Source: Staphylococcus roterodami
GTDB lineage: Bacteria > Bacillota > Bacilli > Staphylococcales > Staphylococcaceae
NCBI GenBank assembly: GCA_022493055.1
Contig: CP092781.1
Span: 310,001 to 374,000 of the forward strand
DNA length: 64,000 bases
Direction: 5' to 3'
In this document: piece by piece, positions 44,750-55,175 of the stretch
Numbering within the stretch: the first letter of the stretch is position 1
Layout of the letters: the number at the start of each line of letters is the position of its first letter
Position numbers and translations under genes: made by a program
The notes under the pieces: generated by a model
What the model was told of the DNA's origin: nothing
The model's input: only the letters and a program-made list of their open reading frames with translations
Database searches by the model: none

Positions 44750-45622
44750 TTAGTTTATTATTATTACTAAAAACAATTGCTTTGCATTAATAACACCTAA
44801 AGCGATATTGATTAACAAGTGTGTATACGACAATCGAAAACCGATGGATGTTAATTTATGATTAATATAATTTTCAGTAATAATCCAATATACACCGAAA
44901 AGGCTAATTAAAATCATAAATTGGAATATATAAATGTAACTAAAACGTTCAATACTAAATGATGAAGAAGCTAAACCGACAAGTACTTCACCAAAGATGA
45001 TAATTGTCAGTAATGAAAAACGTTCTACTAAATGCATCATATTAACAGGTGACAATATGAGATATTTTTGGAATGGAATAAGTCCTGTTGCTGCTATAAA
45101 TACACCTAAAAAACCAGGAATGTAATGGATACTTTGAGGTAGTACTAATGATAAAAATGATAAGAATGAAATCACAAAAGCTACAGTAGCAAAGGCTTGG
45201 CATGTACGCTTATCCCCATAATCTAAACCGGTACGTATATGTAACAAGTATTGTAAACCGATACTTAGATACATAATTGCAACGCATAAGAAGAATGGAA
45301 AGAATGTTTTTTCAAAGTCTGGATATAAGCTATTAGATAGAAAGACCATGATAAACATGTTGAACATCATAAACGAGACATCTTTAAATGTGACTTGACC
45401 AAATCGATTTGTAAAAAATGTTTGATGAGACCACATTAACCATAAAAATAAACTCATGACGATATATTTGAAAAATAATTCAGCTGAAATAGAACCATTT
45501 TGTGTTGTTAAAATCACATGTGCTATTTTTTGAATCGCATAAACGAAGATTAGATCAAAGAATAACTCATGAAATCCTGCACGTTTTTCAGCTAAATGTT
45601 TTGGCGTTAATGTATTAACCAT
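44750..45622 (-). CDS. ltrA: LtrA family membrane protein, 5' part of a frameshifted gene
   Basis: 290 residues with seven or eight membrane helices. RAGFHELFFDLIFVYAIQKIAHV at the N-terminus and VERFSLLTIIIFGEVLVGLASS (the RF-x-L-x-I-x-x-GE motif) are the 'low temperature requirement A' family signature. The last seven codons (LVIIIN and stop) do not fit; changing the T5 run at 44769-44773 to T6 would continue into the downstream frame and restore about 378 residues, the family's usual length. The start has AAAGGAGTTAAATTTTC upstream. LtrA function in staphylococci is unknown. Confidence 0.8.
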   Translation of the reverse strand: MVNTLTPKHLAEKRAGFHELFFDLIFVYAIQKIAHVILTTQNGSISAELFFKYIVMSLFLWLMWSHQTFFTNRFGQVTFKDVSFMMFNMFIMVFLSNSLYPDFEKTFFPFFLCVAIMYLSIGLQYLLHIRTGLDYGDKRTCQAFATVAFVISFLSFLSLVLPQSIHYIPGFLGVFIAATGLIPFQKYLILSPVNMMHLVERFSLLTIIIFGEVLVGLASSSFSIERFSYIYIFQFMILISLFGVYWIITENYINHKLTSIGFRLSYTHLLINIALGVINAKQLFLVIIIN

Positions 45623-46146
45623 GAAAATTTAACTCCTTTTGGATGTATAATTAATTTTCTAAGTATACTATGCATCTATTCTAGTGAAAAGGGGCTTTTT
45701 TATATTTTAGTATCGACGAAGCGTTTGAGATAGTTGATATGGAGATAGTTTCGAAATTGATGACAATATAGTTGCTGTAACGATAGATGAGAAGAACATT
45801 ATGAAATCAACAGCAACAAAGTAGTTCCATAATTGACTGTAAAATGATGATAGCGTTGCACTTAATTATAATGATAATTTGTGGTAAATTAATTAATAAT
45901 TTTGTACTATAGATGAGGATGATAGAGCAAAAATTAAAGTGTGAAGTGTTAGTATGAAAACGGTTGCGTTTCTAATTGCCCAATCAAATTACTACATTGT
46001 ATAATATGTCTTGTTGAATGAATAACAAGTATTGAAAATGTAATATCGGTAGCAATCGAATTCATCATTTGGATGTTAACGAAATATTGGTTCATAAGAC
46101 ATGTTAGTTATAAAAATTGTATATATCATAAGGAGATGAATATTTC
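45623..46146. other. Gap between ltrA and the thiolase gene
   Basis: 524 bases. The left part carries a minus-strand open frame without a start (45707-45865) that looks protein-like. The rest is AT-rich with no clear promoter, operator or RNA. No terminator is needed since the flanking genes diverge. Confidence 0.4.
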
Positions 46147-47325
46147 ATGACGAAAGTCGTATTAGCAGCAGCATATAGAACACCAATTGGCGTTTTTGGA
46201 GGAGCATTCAAAGATGTACCAGCCTATGATTTAGGTGCGACTTTGATAGAACATATTATTAAAGAAACACGTTTGAATCCTAGTGACATTGATGAAGTCA
46301 TTATTGGTAATGTACTTCAAGCAGGACAAGGACAAAATCCAGCTCGTATTGCTGCTATGAAAGGCGGTTTGCCAGAAACAGTACCTGCATTTACGGTGAA
46401 TAAAGTTTGTGGTTCAGGATTGAAGTCAATTCAACTAGCGTATCAATCTATCTTGACGGGAGAAAATGATATCGTCTTAGCTGGTGGTATGGAGAATATG
46501 TCTCAGTCACCAATGCTTGTCAATAACGGTCGCTTTGGTTTTAAAATGGGACATCAAACAATGGTTGATAGCATGGTATATGATGGGCTAACGGATGTAT
46601 TTAACCAATATCATATGGGTATTACTGCTGAGAATTTAGTAGAACAATATGATATTTCAAGAGAAGAACAAGATACGTTTGCTGTTAATTCTCAGAAAAA
46701 GGCGGCAAATGCACAACAAAATGGTGGATTTGACAGTGAGATTGTTCCGGTATCAATTCCACAACGTAAAGGTGAGCCAATCGTTGTTTCCAAAGATGAA
46801 GGTGTTCGAGGAGATGCCTCTGTTGAAAAATTAAGTCGTTTGAGACCAGCTTTCAAAAAAGACGGAACAGTTACAGCAGGTAATGCATCAGGAATTAATG
46901 ATGGTGCTGCGATGATGTTAGTCATGTCAGAAGAGAAAGCAAACGAATTAAATATTGAACCATTAGCAGTGCTTGATGGTTTTGGAAGTCATGGTGTGGA
47001 TCCTTCTGTTATGGGTATTGCACCAGTAGGCGCTGTAGAAAAGGTATTAAAACGTAGTAACAAAGAATTAAGCGATATTGATGTATTTGAATTAAATGAA
47101 GCATTTGCAGCTCAATCATTAGCTGTAGATCGTGAGTTGAAATTACCACAAGAAAAAGTAAATGTTAAGGGTGGTGCCATTGCATTAGGGCACCCAATTG
47201 GGGCATCAGGTGCTAGAGTATTAGTGACTTTATTACATCAATTAAATGATGAAGTTGAAACTGGATTAACATCATTATGTATTGGTGGCGGACAAGCAAT
47301 CGCTGCAGTCGTTTCAAAATATTAA
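46147..47325 (+). CDS. Acetyl-CoA C-acetyltransferase (thiolase)
   Basis: 392 residues, degradative/biosynthetic thiolase of the AACT type. Nucleophilic Cys in [14 protein letters not shown] (about residue 88), [21 protein letters not shown] with its His/Asn region, [16 protein letters not shown] (catalytic His) and the second catalytic Cys in SLCIGGGQ. Condenses two acetyl-CoA or cleaves acetoacetyl-CoA. S. aureus has another thiolase (mvaC-type) for mevalonate; this copy, called vraB in some annotations, has been reported as vancomycin-responsive. AAGGAGATGAATATTTC precedes the ATG. Confidence 0.92.
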   Translation: MTKVVLAAAYRTPIGVFGGAFKDVPAYDLGATLIEHIIKETRLNPSDIDEVIIGNVLQAGQGQNPARIAAMKGGLPETVPAFTVNKVCGSGLKSIQLAYQSILTGENDIVLAGGMENMSQSPMLVNNGRFGFKMGHQTMVDSMVYDGLTDVFNQYHMGITAENLVEQYDISREEQDTFAVNSQKKAANAQQNGGFDSEIVPVSIPQRKGEPIVVSKDEGVRGDASVEKLSRLRPAFKKDGTVTAGNASGINDGAAMMLVMSEEKANELNIEPLAVLDGFGSHGVDPSVMGIAPVGAVEKVLKRSNKELSDIDVFELNEAFAAQSLAVDRELKLPQEKVNVKGGAIALGHPIGASGARVLVTLLHQLNDEVETGLTSLCIGGGQAIAAVVSKY

Positions 47326-47331
47326 TAATTA

Positions 47332-47384
47332 GAAAACAGGTTATCACAACAGTATTGAATACACGTTGAGATAACCTGTTTTTA
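47332..47384. terminator. Bidirectional terminator between thiolase and the met operon
   Basis: AAAACAGGTTATC pairs with GATAACCTGTTTT (13 base pairs), followed by T and preceded by A, so it serves both convergent units. Confidence 0.9.
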
Positions 47385-47418
47385 TTAGTCTATGGATTTA
47401 TTGATTTAGTAATATACA

Positions 47419-48171
47419 TTAGTCATTTGATGGTTTGATTGCAAATGCTCTAACTGGGAACCCTGGCGCATCTTTTGGTTTAGGACTAATGGCATAAATA
47501 ATGGCGCCACGAGTTGGTAATTGATCCAAATTAGTTAATAACTCAACTTGGTACTTATCTTGACCAAGAATATAGCGTTCGCCAACTAAATCACCGTTTT
47601 TTACAGCGTCCAGAGATGCATCAGTATCGAATGTTTCATGACCAACAGCTTCAACTTGACGTTCTTCAATCAAATACTTCAAAGCATCTAATCCCCAACC
47701 TGGTGCATGTTGTTGTCCATTAGCGTCTTTGTTTTCAAATTGCTCGATATTAGGCCAACGCTTTGACCAATCTGAGCGAAGCGCAACAAATGTACCTGGT
47801 TCAATTGTGCCATTTTCTTTTTCCCATGCTTCTATATGTGCTCGTGTTACGATGAAATCATTGTTGCTCGCTACTTCTTTTGAAAAGTCTAATACGATTA
47901 AAGGTAATACCAGTTCTTTTAAATCAATGTCTTCTAAATATCGTTTGTTCTCAACGAAATGTATGGGCGCATCAATATGCGTGCCATATTGCGTTACAAT
48001 ATTCCAACGTTGAACATAGAAACCATGATCTTTAACAGTAAATAAAGTTGATACTTCGCCTTTTTCGAACTCACTAAAACGTGGAATTTCAGGATCAAAT
48101 GTATGCGTTAAATCTACCCAAGTTGCTTGTTTTAAAGTATTTAATTGTTGCCATAAAGGATATTGTGTCAT
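47419..48171 (-). CDS. mdh: Cyclase-family metal-dependent hydrolase (last gene of the met operon)
   Basis: 250 residues, kynurenine formamidase/cyclase family. QYGTHIDAPIHF is the HxDxxxH metal-binding motif (about residues 61-72), and GHETFDTDAS carries a further conserved His/Asp set. Predicted to hydrolyse an amide or ester with a divalent metal. It lies 42 bases after metE on the same strand; the S. aureus operon is described as metICFE-mdh, where mdh denotes a metal-dependent hydrolase. Its role in methionine metabolism is unknown. Confidence 0.82.
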   Translation of the reverse strand: MTQYPLWQQLNTLKQATWVDLTHTFDPEIPRFSEFEKGEVSTLFTVKDHGFYVQRWNIVTQYGTHIDAPIHFVENKRYLEDIDLKELVLPLIVLDFSKEVASNNDFIVTRAHIEAWEKENGTIEPGTFVALRSDWSKRWPNIEQFENKDANGQQHAPGWGLDALKYLIEERQVEAVGHETFDTDASLDAVKNGDLVGERYILGQDKYQVELLTNLDQLPTRGAIIYAISPKPKDAPGFPVRAFAIKPSND

Positions 48172-48213
48172 AAAATCACCCGTTTTTAGTTTATTATATG
48201 ATAATTGTGCCGA

Positions 48214-50442
48214 TTATTCTTGACGTTTGGCTTTAACAGCATTCACAAGAACAGTCAAAGCATCTTTAACTTCTTCTTCTTTTCTTGTTTTTAAACCACA
48301 GTCAGGATTAACCCAGAATAATGAGCGGTCGATTTGTTGTAATGAACGATTAATTGCTGTCGTAATCTCTTCTTTTGTTGGAATACGTGGGCTATGAATA
48401 TCATAAACACCTAATCCAATGCCTAAATCATAGTTGATATCTTCAAAGTCTTTGATTAAATCACCATGGCTACGAGATGTTTCAATTGAAATAACATCGG
48501 CATCTAAATCATGAATGGCATGAATGATTTGACCAAATTGAGAATAACACATATGTGTATGGATTTGTGTTTCGTCACGAACAGATGACGTTGCAAGTTT
48601 AAATGATAACACTGCATCTTTAAGGTATTGTTCATGATATTCAGAGCGTAATGGTAAACCTTCACGTAGTGCAGGTTCATCAACTTGAATAACTTTGATT
48701 CCAGCAGCTTCAAGCGCTAATACTTCTTCGTTGATCGCTAAAGCAATTTGATCTTGAACAACTTTACGTGGTAAGTCGACACGTTCAAATGACCAATTCA
48801 GAATCGTTACAGGTCCTGTTAACATACCTTTAACAGGTTTGTCAGTTAAACTTTGTGCATATACTGTTTCGTCCACAGTTAATGGTGCTGTCCATTTAAC
48901 ATCGCCATAAATAATTGGTGGTTTTACTGCACGTGAACCATATGATTGAACCCAGCCAAATTTTGTTACTAAGAATCCTTGTAATTTTTCGCCAAAGAAT
49001 TCAACCATGTCATTACGTTCAAATTCACCGTGAACTAATACATCTAAGCCGATGTCTTCTTGAATTTTAATCCATCGAGCAATTTCATTTTTTAAGAATG
49101 TTTCATATGCTTCGTCTGTAATGCGTTTGTTTTTCCAATCTGCACGGTATTTTCGAACTTCACGACTCTGTGGGAATGATCCAATTGTTGTTGTTGGTAG
49201 ATCTGGTAAGTTCAAACGTTTTTGTTGTTGTTCAATACGTTGTGCAAATGGTGATTGTCTAGAAGTACGTACACTTTCGAAATCATAATCTAAGTTTTTG
49301 AATGATTGGTTTTGGAAACGTTCATAACGCGCTTTAAATTTATCATATTTTGCATTATCACCTTGGTTGAATAAACGACGTAATGCATCTAGTTCATCTA
49401 ATTTTTCAGTCGCAAAGCTTAATCCTTCGCCAACACTTGCATCTAATGTTTCATCATCTAATGATACTGGAACATGTAATAATGAAGATGAAGGTTGGAT
49501 AACAAGGTTATTAGTATGTGCTAATAATTTATCGATTAAGATTTTCTTAGATTCAATGTCACTAGCCCATACATTACGTCCATCAATAATGCCAGCATAT
49601 AAAGTTTTTGACTTGTCAAAATCACCTGCTTCAATCTGTTCAAGGTTATATCCGTTATCGTGAACAAAGTCTAAACCTAAACCGCCCACAGGTAATGAAC
49701 TTAAAAATTTAAGGTGCGCACGTTCAAAGTATGTTTGAATTACTAATTTTTTAGCAACACCAGCTTTTTCGAAATAGTCATAAGCTTCACGTGTAATATT
49801 TTCGTAGCTTTCACTGTCGTCTGTAACTAAGATTGGCTCATCAACTTGAATGTACTCAGCACCTGCATCAATTAATGATTCAAACACTTCTTTATAAAGT
49901 GGTAATAACGTTTTAACCTTTTCTTCAAAAGTTTGATGACCACCTTTTGATAATTTAACAAAAGTAATTGGACCTACAATGACAGGGTGAGCGTTAACGT
50001 TAAGAGATTGTGCATATTTAAAACGATCTAGTAATACGTTGCGACTTACTTTAGGTTCAACGTTATCCCATTCAGGTACGATATAGTGATAGTTTGTGTT
50101 AAACCATTTAATAAGTGCACTTGCAACATGTTCTTTATTACCACGAGCAATATCAAATAGTAAATCATCATCAATAGTTCTTCCTTGGAAACGTTCTGGA
50201 ATAATATTGAATAGTAATGACGTATCTAGAATATGGTCATATAAAGAGAAATCACCAACTGGGATACTATCTAAATGGTAGTATTTTTGTAACAATAAGT
50301 TCTCTTTATGAAGATCAGTAAGAGTTTGATCTAATTCTTCTTTAGAAATCTTTTTTGCCCAATAACTTTCGATGGCCTTTTTCCATTCTCTTTTTCTACC
50401 TAATCTTGGGAATCCTAAATTTGATGTTTTAATTGTTGTCAT
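48214..50442 (-). CDS. metE: Cobalamin-independent methionine synthase
   Basis: 742 residues, two TIM barrels. Transfers the methyl group of 5-methyltetrahydrofolate-polyglutamate to homocysteine. The N-terminal barrel starts [15 protein letters not shown]. The C-terminal barrel holds the zinc and homocysteine site: HTHMCYSQF with the His and Cys ligands (about residues 632-637), the Glu of the [12 protein letters not shown] strand, and [14 protein letters not shown] with the second Cys (about 717). Overlaps the metF stop by four bases (ATGA) with AAGGAGG upstream. Fourth gene of the T-box-controlled operon. Confidence 0.97.
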   Translation of the reverse strand: MTTIKTSNLGFPRLGRKREWKKAIESYWAKKISKEELDQTLTDLHKENLLLQKYYHLDSIPVGDFSLYDHILDTSLLFNIIPERFQGRTIDDDLLFDIARGNKEHVASALIKWFNTNYHYIVPEWDNVEPKVSRNVLLDRFKYAQSLNVNAHPVIVGPITFVKLSKGGHQTFEEKVKTLLPLYKEVFESLIDAGAEYIQVDEPILVTDDSESYENITREAYDYFEKAGVAKKLVIQTYFERAHLKFLSSLPVGGLGLDFVHDNGYNLEQIEAGDFDKSKTLYAGIIDGRNVWASDIESKKILIDKLLAHTNNLVIQPSSSLLHVPVSLDDETLDASVGEGLSFATEKLDELDALRRLFNQGDNAKYDKFKARYERFQNQSFKNLDYDFESVRTSRQSPFAQRIEQQQKRLNLPDLPTTTIGSFPQSREVRKYRADWKNKRITDEAYETFLKNEIARWIKIQEDIGLDVLVHGEFERNDMVEFFGEKLQGFLVTKFGWVQSYGSRAVKPPIIYGDVKWTAPLTVDETVYAQSLTDKPVKGMLTGPVTILNWSFERVDLPRKVVQDQIALAINEEVLALEAAGIKVIQVDEPALREGLPLRSEYHEQYLKDAVLSFKLATSSVRDETQIHTHMCYSQFGQIIHAIHDLDADVISIETSRSHGDLIKDFEDINYDLGIGLGVYDIHSPRIPTKEEITTAINRSLQQIDRSLFWVNPDCGLKTRKEEEVKDALTVLVNAVKAKRQE

Positions 50443-52280
50443 AATATTGCCTCCTTGTGAGCAGTAATAGATTTTGAGTATGCTGCAAGTTCTAATGAAT
50501 CTTCGACATTTTGGAACGGTGTAATAATGTATAAACCATTGAAATATTCGTGGACAGTATCAATTAAGTCTTTAGATAGTTTTAAACTTAATTCACGTGT
50601 TTTGGCTTTATCATCTTTAACAGCTTCAAATTGTTGTAAAATTTCGTCTGACATCTTGATGCCTGGCACTTCATTATGTAAAAAGAGTGCGTTTTTGTAA
50701 CTTGCGATAGGCATAATGCCTATGAAAAATGGTTTGTTCAAGTGCTTAGTGGCATGGTAAATTTCAATGATTTTTTCTTTGCTGTACACGGGTTGCGTTA
50801 TAAAATAAGACATTCCGCTTTCTATCTTTTTCTCTAATCGTTTCACGGCGCCATCTAATTTTCGAACGTTTGGGTTGAAGGCGCCAGCGATGTTGAAGTG
50901 TGTACGTTTCTTCAGCGCATCACCGTCAGTGTTAATACCTTGATTGAATCTTAGTGCGAGTTCAGTTAATCCTTTAGAATTAACATCATAAACATTTGTC
51001 GCACCAGGTAAGTGACCAACTTTTGAAGGGTCACCAGTTATTGCTAAAATTTCGTTAACGCCAATGAGTGATAATCCAAGTAGGTGTGACTGTAAGCCGA
51101 TTAAGTTACGATCTCGACATGTAATGTGTACGAGTGGTTCGATATTGTAATATTGCTTAATTAAGCTAGCAGCAGCAATATTACTAATTCTGACAGTCGC
51201 TAATGAATTGTCGGCTAGTGTTACAGCATCTACATTAGCTTTATCGAGTTTAGCGATATTTTCAAAAAATCTATCAGTATCTAAGTGTTTCGGTGTATCC
51301 AATTCGATAATAACGGTTGGACGTTCTTGAACTTTAGATGTTAAAGATTGTCTCACTTTATGTTGAGACGGATTGAAAAGTGCTTTCGTTGGTATCGGAA
51401 TCACTTTCTTATCATTAACTGGTTTAAGTGTCTGAATAGACTCTTTAATAAATTTAATATGTTCTGGTGTTGTACCGCAGCAACCACCTATTAAGCGAAC
51501 GCCTTCACGAATTAAGTTTTGAGCAACTTTACCGAAGTATTGTGCGTTGTCGCTATACTTAAATTCACTATTTTCAATATCTAGTAAGCTAGCATTTGGA
51601 TAGCAAGATAAGTATGCTTGTTCTGGTAATTCAATGTGTGTAAAAGACTCTTGCATATGGTGGGGGCCATGATGACAATTTAGTCCAACGATGTTTGCAC
51701 CACATTGTACGAGTTGTTTTAATCCTTCGTTAATAGCTTTACCATTAACTAAATAATTTGTATTTGATGCAGTTAATTGGGCAATGATTGGTATATCATA
51801 TTTCTTTCTTGTACGTGTGATTACATTCGTTAGTTCTTCCAAGTCATAATACGTTTCGAAAAGTAAGGCATCGACGCCTTCTTCCACCAATGTGTCTATT
51901 TGAATTTCTGTATGATAAAGGATTGTTTGTAAGCTGATTTCTTCTTGCTTAATACCTCTAAATCCACCAACTGTGCCTAATATAAATGTATCTTTATTTG
52001 AAGCTTTCTTGGCGATACGTACAGCAGCTTGATGAATATCTTTGACTTTATCTTCAAGACCAAAGCGCTTTAATTTTTCGAAATTTGCGCCATAAGTATT
52101 CGTTTGAATGACATCAGCACCAGCTTCTATATAAGATCGATGAATGCGTTCAACTTTATCAGGATGGCTAAGGTTATATGCTTCTGGACAGGTATCTAAA
52201 CCTTCAGAGTATAAAATGGTTCCAATAGCACCATCAGCTACCAAAACATTATCTTTCAATTGTGTGAGGAATTGACTCAT
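50439..52280 (-). CDS. metF: Bifunctional homocysteine S-methyltransferase / methylenetetrahydrofolate reductase
   Basis: 613 residues, a fusion. The N-terminal half (about 1-290) is a homocysteine methyltransferase-type barrel: [34 protein letters not shown] and [14 protein letters not shown], whose Cys residues bind zinc. The C-terminal half (about 320-610) is a MetF-type flavoprotein: [40 protein letters not shown]. This is the YitJ arrangement of Firmicutes. The reductase supplies methyl-THF for MetE. It overlaps metC by 32 bases; AAGGAGGCATTCA precedes the ATG. Confidence 0.95.
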   Translation of the reverse strand: MSQFLTQLKDNVLVADGAIGTILYSEGLDTCPEAYNLSHPDKVERIHRSYIEAGADVIQTNTYGANFEKLKRFGLEDKVKDIHQAAVRIAKKASNKDTFILGTVGGFRGIKQEEISLQTILYHTEIQIDTLVEEGVDALLFETYYDLEELTNVITRTRKKYDIPIIAQLTASNTNYLVNGKAINEGLKQLVQCGANIVGLNCHHGPHHMQESFTHIELPEQAYLSCYPNASLLDIENSEFKYSDNAQYFGKVAQNLIREGVRLIGGCCGTTPEHIKFIKESIQTLKPVNDKKVIPIPTKALFNPSQHKVRQSLTSKVQERPTVIIELDTPKHLDTDRFFENIAKLDKANVDAVTLADNSLATVRISNIAAASLIKQYYNIEPLVHITCRDRNLIGLQSHLLGLSLIGVNEILAITGDPSKVGHLPGATNVYDVNSKGLTELALRFNQGINTDGDALKKRTHFNIAGAFNPNVRKLDGAVKRLEKKIESGMSYFITQPVYSKEKIIEIYHATKHLNKPFFIGIMPIASYKNALFLHNEVPGIKMSDEILQQFEAVKDDKAKTRELSLKLSKDLIDTVHEYFNGLYIITPFQNVEDSLELAAYSKSITAHKEAIL

Positions 52281-53409
52281 TGAATGCCTCCTTTAATGCG
52301 TATTTGATGTCAGCAATAAGCTCATCAGGGTCTTCTAAACCAACACTCAATCGGAATAAACCGAATGTAATACCACGAGCTTCTCTTACTTCTTCAGGTA
52401 ATGCTGCATGTGACATCGTTGCTGGATGGGATAGTATCGTTTCAATACCACCAAGACTCACTGAGACAAGTGGTAATGTTAAAGCATCGACGAATTGTTG
52501 AGCTTTAGATTCATCTTTTAAACGTAAGCCGATAACAGCACCACCATTTTCAGCTTGTTCTAAATGAGCAGAATTGAGACCAGGGTAATAAACTTCTGAA
52601 ATTTCTTCTTGTTCTATTAAAAATGACACGATTTTTTGAGCATTTTCGACCGATTGTTTAAATCTAATCGGAAATGTCTTTAAATGTTTAGCTAGCATCC
52701 AACTATCTTGAGCAGATAACATATTTCCAGTACCGTTTTGAATTAAATAAAGTGCCTCATGAATTTCTTCGTTATTAGTAATAACCGCGCCGGCAATGAG
52801 ATCACTATGTCCACTTAAAAATTTAGTAGCACTGTGTATAACAATGTCAGCTCCTAGTAATAAAGGTGATTGACCTAACGGTGTCATAAACGTATTATCA
52901 ACGGCGACTAGTAGTCGATGCTTTTTAGCTATGTTTGAAACAGCTTTGATATCGGTAATTTTAAAACAGGGATTCGATGGTGTTTCAATATAAATTAATT
53001 TAGTGTTAGATTGAATTGCACCTTCAATTTGTTCAATCTTTGTTGTATCAACAGTTGTAAACTCGATGTTGAAACGATTTAAAATTTGCTCGGTGAGACG
53101 GAACGTACCGCCATATACATCGTCTGGTAAAATGACGTGATCACCAGCTTTAAGTGTTAGAAGTACAGCTGAGATTGCTGCAATTCCTGATGCAAAAGCA
53201 AAAGCAAATTTTCCGTGTTCTAATCGTGCTAGTTTCTCTTCTAAAAGCTCGCGATTAGGGTTACCACTTCGTGCATAATCATATTTAACATCGCCACCAA
53301 GACGTTTTTGATGGAATGTTGAAGAATCATAGAGTGGTGGGTTAGCTGAATGATATTCCACACCTCTACGCCAATCGAATATCACTTCTGTCTCTTTTGA
53401 AAGTGTCAT
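52249..53409 (-). CDS. metC: Cystathionine beta-lyase
   Basis: 386 residues, Cys/Met-metabolism PLP enzyme (aspartate aminotransferase fold type I). DYARSGNPNRELLEEKLARLE is the phosphate-contact loop with Tyr/Arg. The PLP Lys is in HSATKFLSGHSDLIAGAVI (about residue 196). SLGGIETILSHPATMSHAA is the substrate-contact region. Converts cystathionine to homocysteine, pyruvate and ammonia. It overlaps metI by four bases (ATGA). It and metI are paralogues; operon order rather than sequence alone separates the two functions. Confidence 0.92.
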   Translation of the reverse strand: MTLSKETEVIFDWRRGVEYHSANPPLYDSSTFHQKRLGGDVKYDYARSGNPNRELLEEKLARLEHGKFAFAFASGIAAISAVLLTLKAGDHVILPDDVYGGTFRLTEQILNRFNIEFTTVDTTKIEQIEGAIQSNTKLIYIETPSNPCFKITDIKAVSNIAKKHRLLVAVDNTFMTPLGQSPLLLGADIVIHSATKFLSGHSDLIAGAVITNNEEIHEALYLIQNGTGNMLSAQDSWMLAKHLKTFPIRFKQSVENAQKIVSFLIEQEEISEVYYPGLNSAHLEQAENGGAVIGLRLKDESKAQQFVDALTLPLVSVSLGGIETILSHPATMSHAALPEEVREARGITFGLFRLSVGLEDPDELIADIKYALKEAFNESIPHTIER

Positions 53410-54509
53410 ACAATCTCTCCAATCTGAGCTTTATCTAATGCTTGGATGATATCGCTTTCGATGTCTTCATAATTTTCAACGCCTAAAGATAAGCGGATTA
53501 AATACTCATCAATGCCACGTTTATCTTTCTCAGCATCTGGCATATCAACATGTGTTTGTGTATAGGGAAATGTTACAAACGTTTCGGTTCCTCCTAAACT
53601 TTCTGCAAAAATACAAATATCTAAATTTTCTAATAATTTAGCGACGCTATAGGCTTTATTAAGTCTTAAACTAAGCATGCCAGTTTGCCCACTATATAGT
53701 ACTTCGTCAATTGCTTGCAGTGACTGACATTTTTCAGCAAGTCTTCTTGCGTTTGATTGTGCTCGCTCAATGCGGAGATGCAAAGTTTTGAGTCCGCGTA
53801 ACAACAAATAACTATCTATTGGTGATAGTGTTGCGCCAGTCATGTTGTGAAAATCAAACAACTGTTGAGCGAGCGATTCATCTTTAACTGTGACTACACC
53901 AGCTAGCACATCGTTATGTCCGCCAATATATTTTGTAGCTGAATGTAAGACTATATCAGCACCATCTGCTAAAGGCGTTGAAAGATAAGGTGTTAAAAAG
54001 GTATTGTCGATAATAGATAATAAACCTTTATCTTTACAAAGCTGGTAATATGGCTTCAAGTCGATAGCAATCATTTGTGGATTAGATATTGGTTCAATGA
54101 ACAATGCTACAGTTTTATCTGTTATATGATTTAGAACTTGTTCATAATCTGTAAAATCAACGTATTTAAATTTGATATCATACTGTTGTTCATAGAATTC
54201 AAATAATCTAAATGTGCCTCCATATAAATCAAAGGAAACTAAGATTTCATCGTGTGGCTTAAATAAATTACATATTAATTGGATTGCAGACATTCCACTT
54301 GATGTGGCAAATGATGCAACACCTTGTTCTAACTTTGCAAAACAGGTTTCAAATGTTGAACGAGTAGGATTTTTAGTTCGTGTGTAATCAAATCCAGTTG
54401 ATTGTCCTAGTTTAGGATGTTTGTATGCAGTTGATAGATGGATTGGATTCGCTATAGCACCAGTTGAATCATCTGTTAATGTGATTTGTGCTAACTGAGT
54501 ATCCTTCAT
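53406..54509 (-). CDS. metI: Cystathionine gamma-synthase / O-acylhomoserine sulfhydrylase
   Basis: 367 residues, PLP enzyme of the same family as metC. FDYTRTKNPTRSTFETCFAKLE, the PLP Lys in HSATKYIGGHNDVLAGVV (about residue 190), and ESLGGTETFVTFPYTQTH. Joins O-acylhomoserine with cysteine to give cystathionine, or with sulfide to give homocysteine. First gene of metI-metC-metF-metE-mdh. AGGAGGTCTTAAT precedes the ATG. The roughly 440-base untranslated leader upstream is a T-box riboswitch. Confidence 0.94.
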   Translation of the reverse strand: MKDTQLAQITLTDDSTGAIANPIHLSTAYKHPKLGQSTGFDYTRTKNPTRSTFETCFAKLEQGVASFATSSGMSAIQLICNLFKPHDEILVSFDLYGGTFRLFEFYEQQYDIKFKYVDFTDYEQVLNHITDKTVALFIEPISNPQMIAIDLKPYYQLCKDKGLLSIIDNTFLTPYLSTPLADGADIVLHSATKYIGGHNDVLAGVVTVKDESLAQQLFDFHNMTGATLSPIDSYLLLRGLKTLHLRIERAQSNARRLAEKCQSLQAIDEVLYSGQTGMLSLRLNKAYSVAKLLENLDICIFAESLGGTETFVTFPYTQTHVDMPDAEKDKRGIDEYLIRLSLGVENYEDIESDIIQALDKAQIGEIV

Positions 54510-54529
54510 ATTAAGACCTCCTGTAAGTT

Positions 54530-54975
54530 AAAATAAAAAAAGCTTCCGTCCTTCGTATCCGAATGAATCGGATAAAAAGGACGAAAGCTTGAGTTTCGCG
54601 GTACCACCTTTATTTGTTATTCCATCACTGAAATAACCTTATTCAGTACGCATGTAATGTGAATATGCTTACTGAACAATTATCACAAATTAAAGTTTCT
54701 AAGTAAGGATATAGTATTGTAATATCTCATACTTATTAACAAAAAATTGTGCGTAAAGAATATCCAGTACGCCATTTAACATCAATGTTAATACTGTATC
54801 GCTATAACGGGCGAACCCGTAGACACCTCATATTGGCATCAACACTCCAAGGCCATTTTCAAACACGCTTTCAAAATCTTCTCTCAGCTATTAAAGACTC
54901 TCTGTATAAGCAGGGTGTGTTTTACTTTCCTCTTTATAGTGTTTACGTTTCATTAAACTGTTATAAGATATTAAT
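54530..54975 (-). promoter_or_regulatory. T-box leader (methionyl tRNA sensing) of the met operon
   Basis: On the minus strand the T-box sequence AAGGTGGTACCGCG lies at 54610-54597; its TGGT can pair with the ACCA end of uncharged tRNA. It is followed by a terminator hairpin: AAGCTTTCGTCC with GGACGGAAGCTT, then T7 (54590-54534). The likely specifier is ATG at 54856-54854 in a GAAAATGG context, the usual specifier-loop setting. The S. aureus met leader is an established T-box reported to read initiator tRNA-fMet. A frame at 54749-54997 inside the leader is not a gene. Confidence 0.92.
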
Positions 54976-54976
54976 T

Positions 54977-55005
54977 AGCTTACAGAGTAAAAAATGATTT
55001 GTCAA
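54977..55005 (-). promoter_or_regulatory. Promoter of the met T-box leader
   Basis: TTGACA (55005-55000), 17-base spacer, TAAGCT (54982-54977). It is the best promoter at the right distance before the leader; the -10 is weak. The A/T-rich stretch from 55006 to 55175 up to parB shows no further clear signal. Confidence 0.6.
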
Positions 55006-55175
55006 CAATTATTCAGAAAATTTTGATTTAAAAGTTAATTTGTTTATGAAATTGTGTCTGGTATTGTGGAGATGTAAAAATAAAGGTTTTAAAAAATAAA
55101 GTGTGGTTAATGGTTGTCTGACTCATTTAGAATACATAAAATATATTTAACTGCTGTTATCAAATAAAAGGTGAT

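Noticed and set aside
48504..48713. Frame inside metE on the same strand
   Set aside because: It is a shadow of metE in another frame with no ribosome binding site.
54749..54997. 82-codon plus-strand frame upstream of parB
   Set aside because: It lies antisense to the met T-box leader, whose structure explains the sequence.
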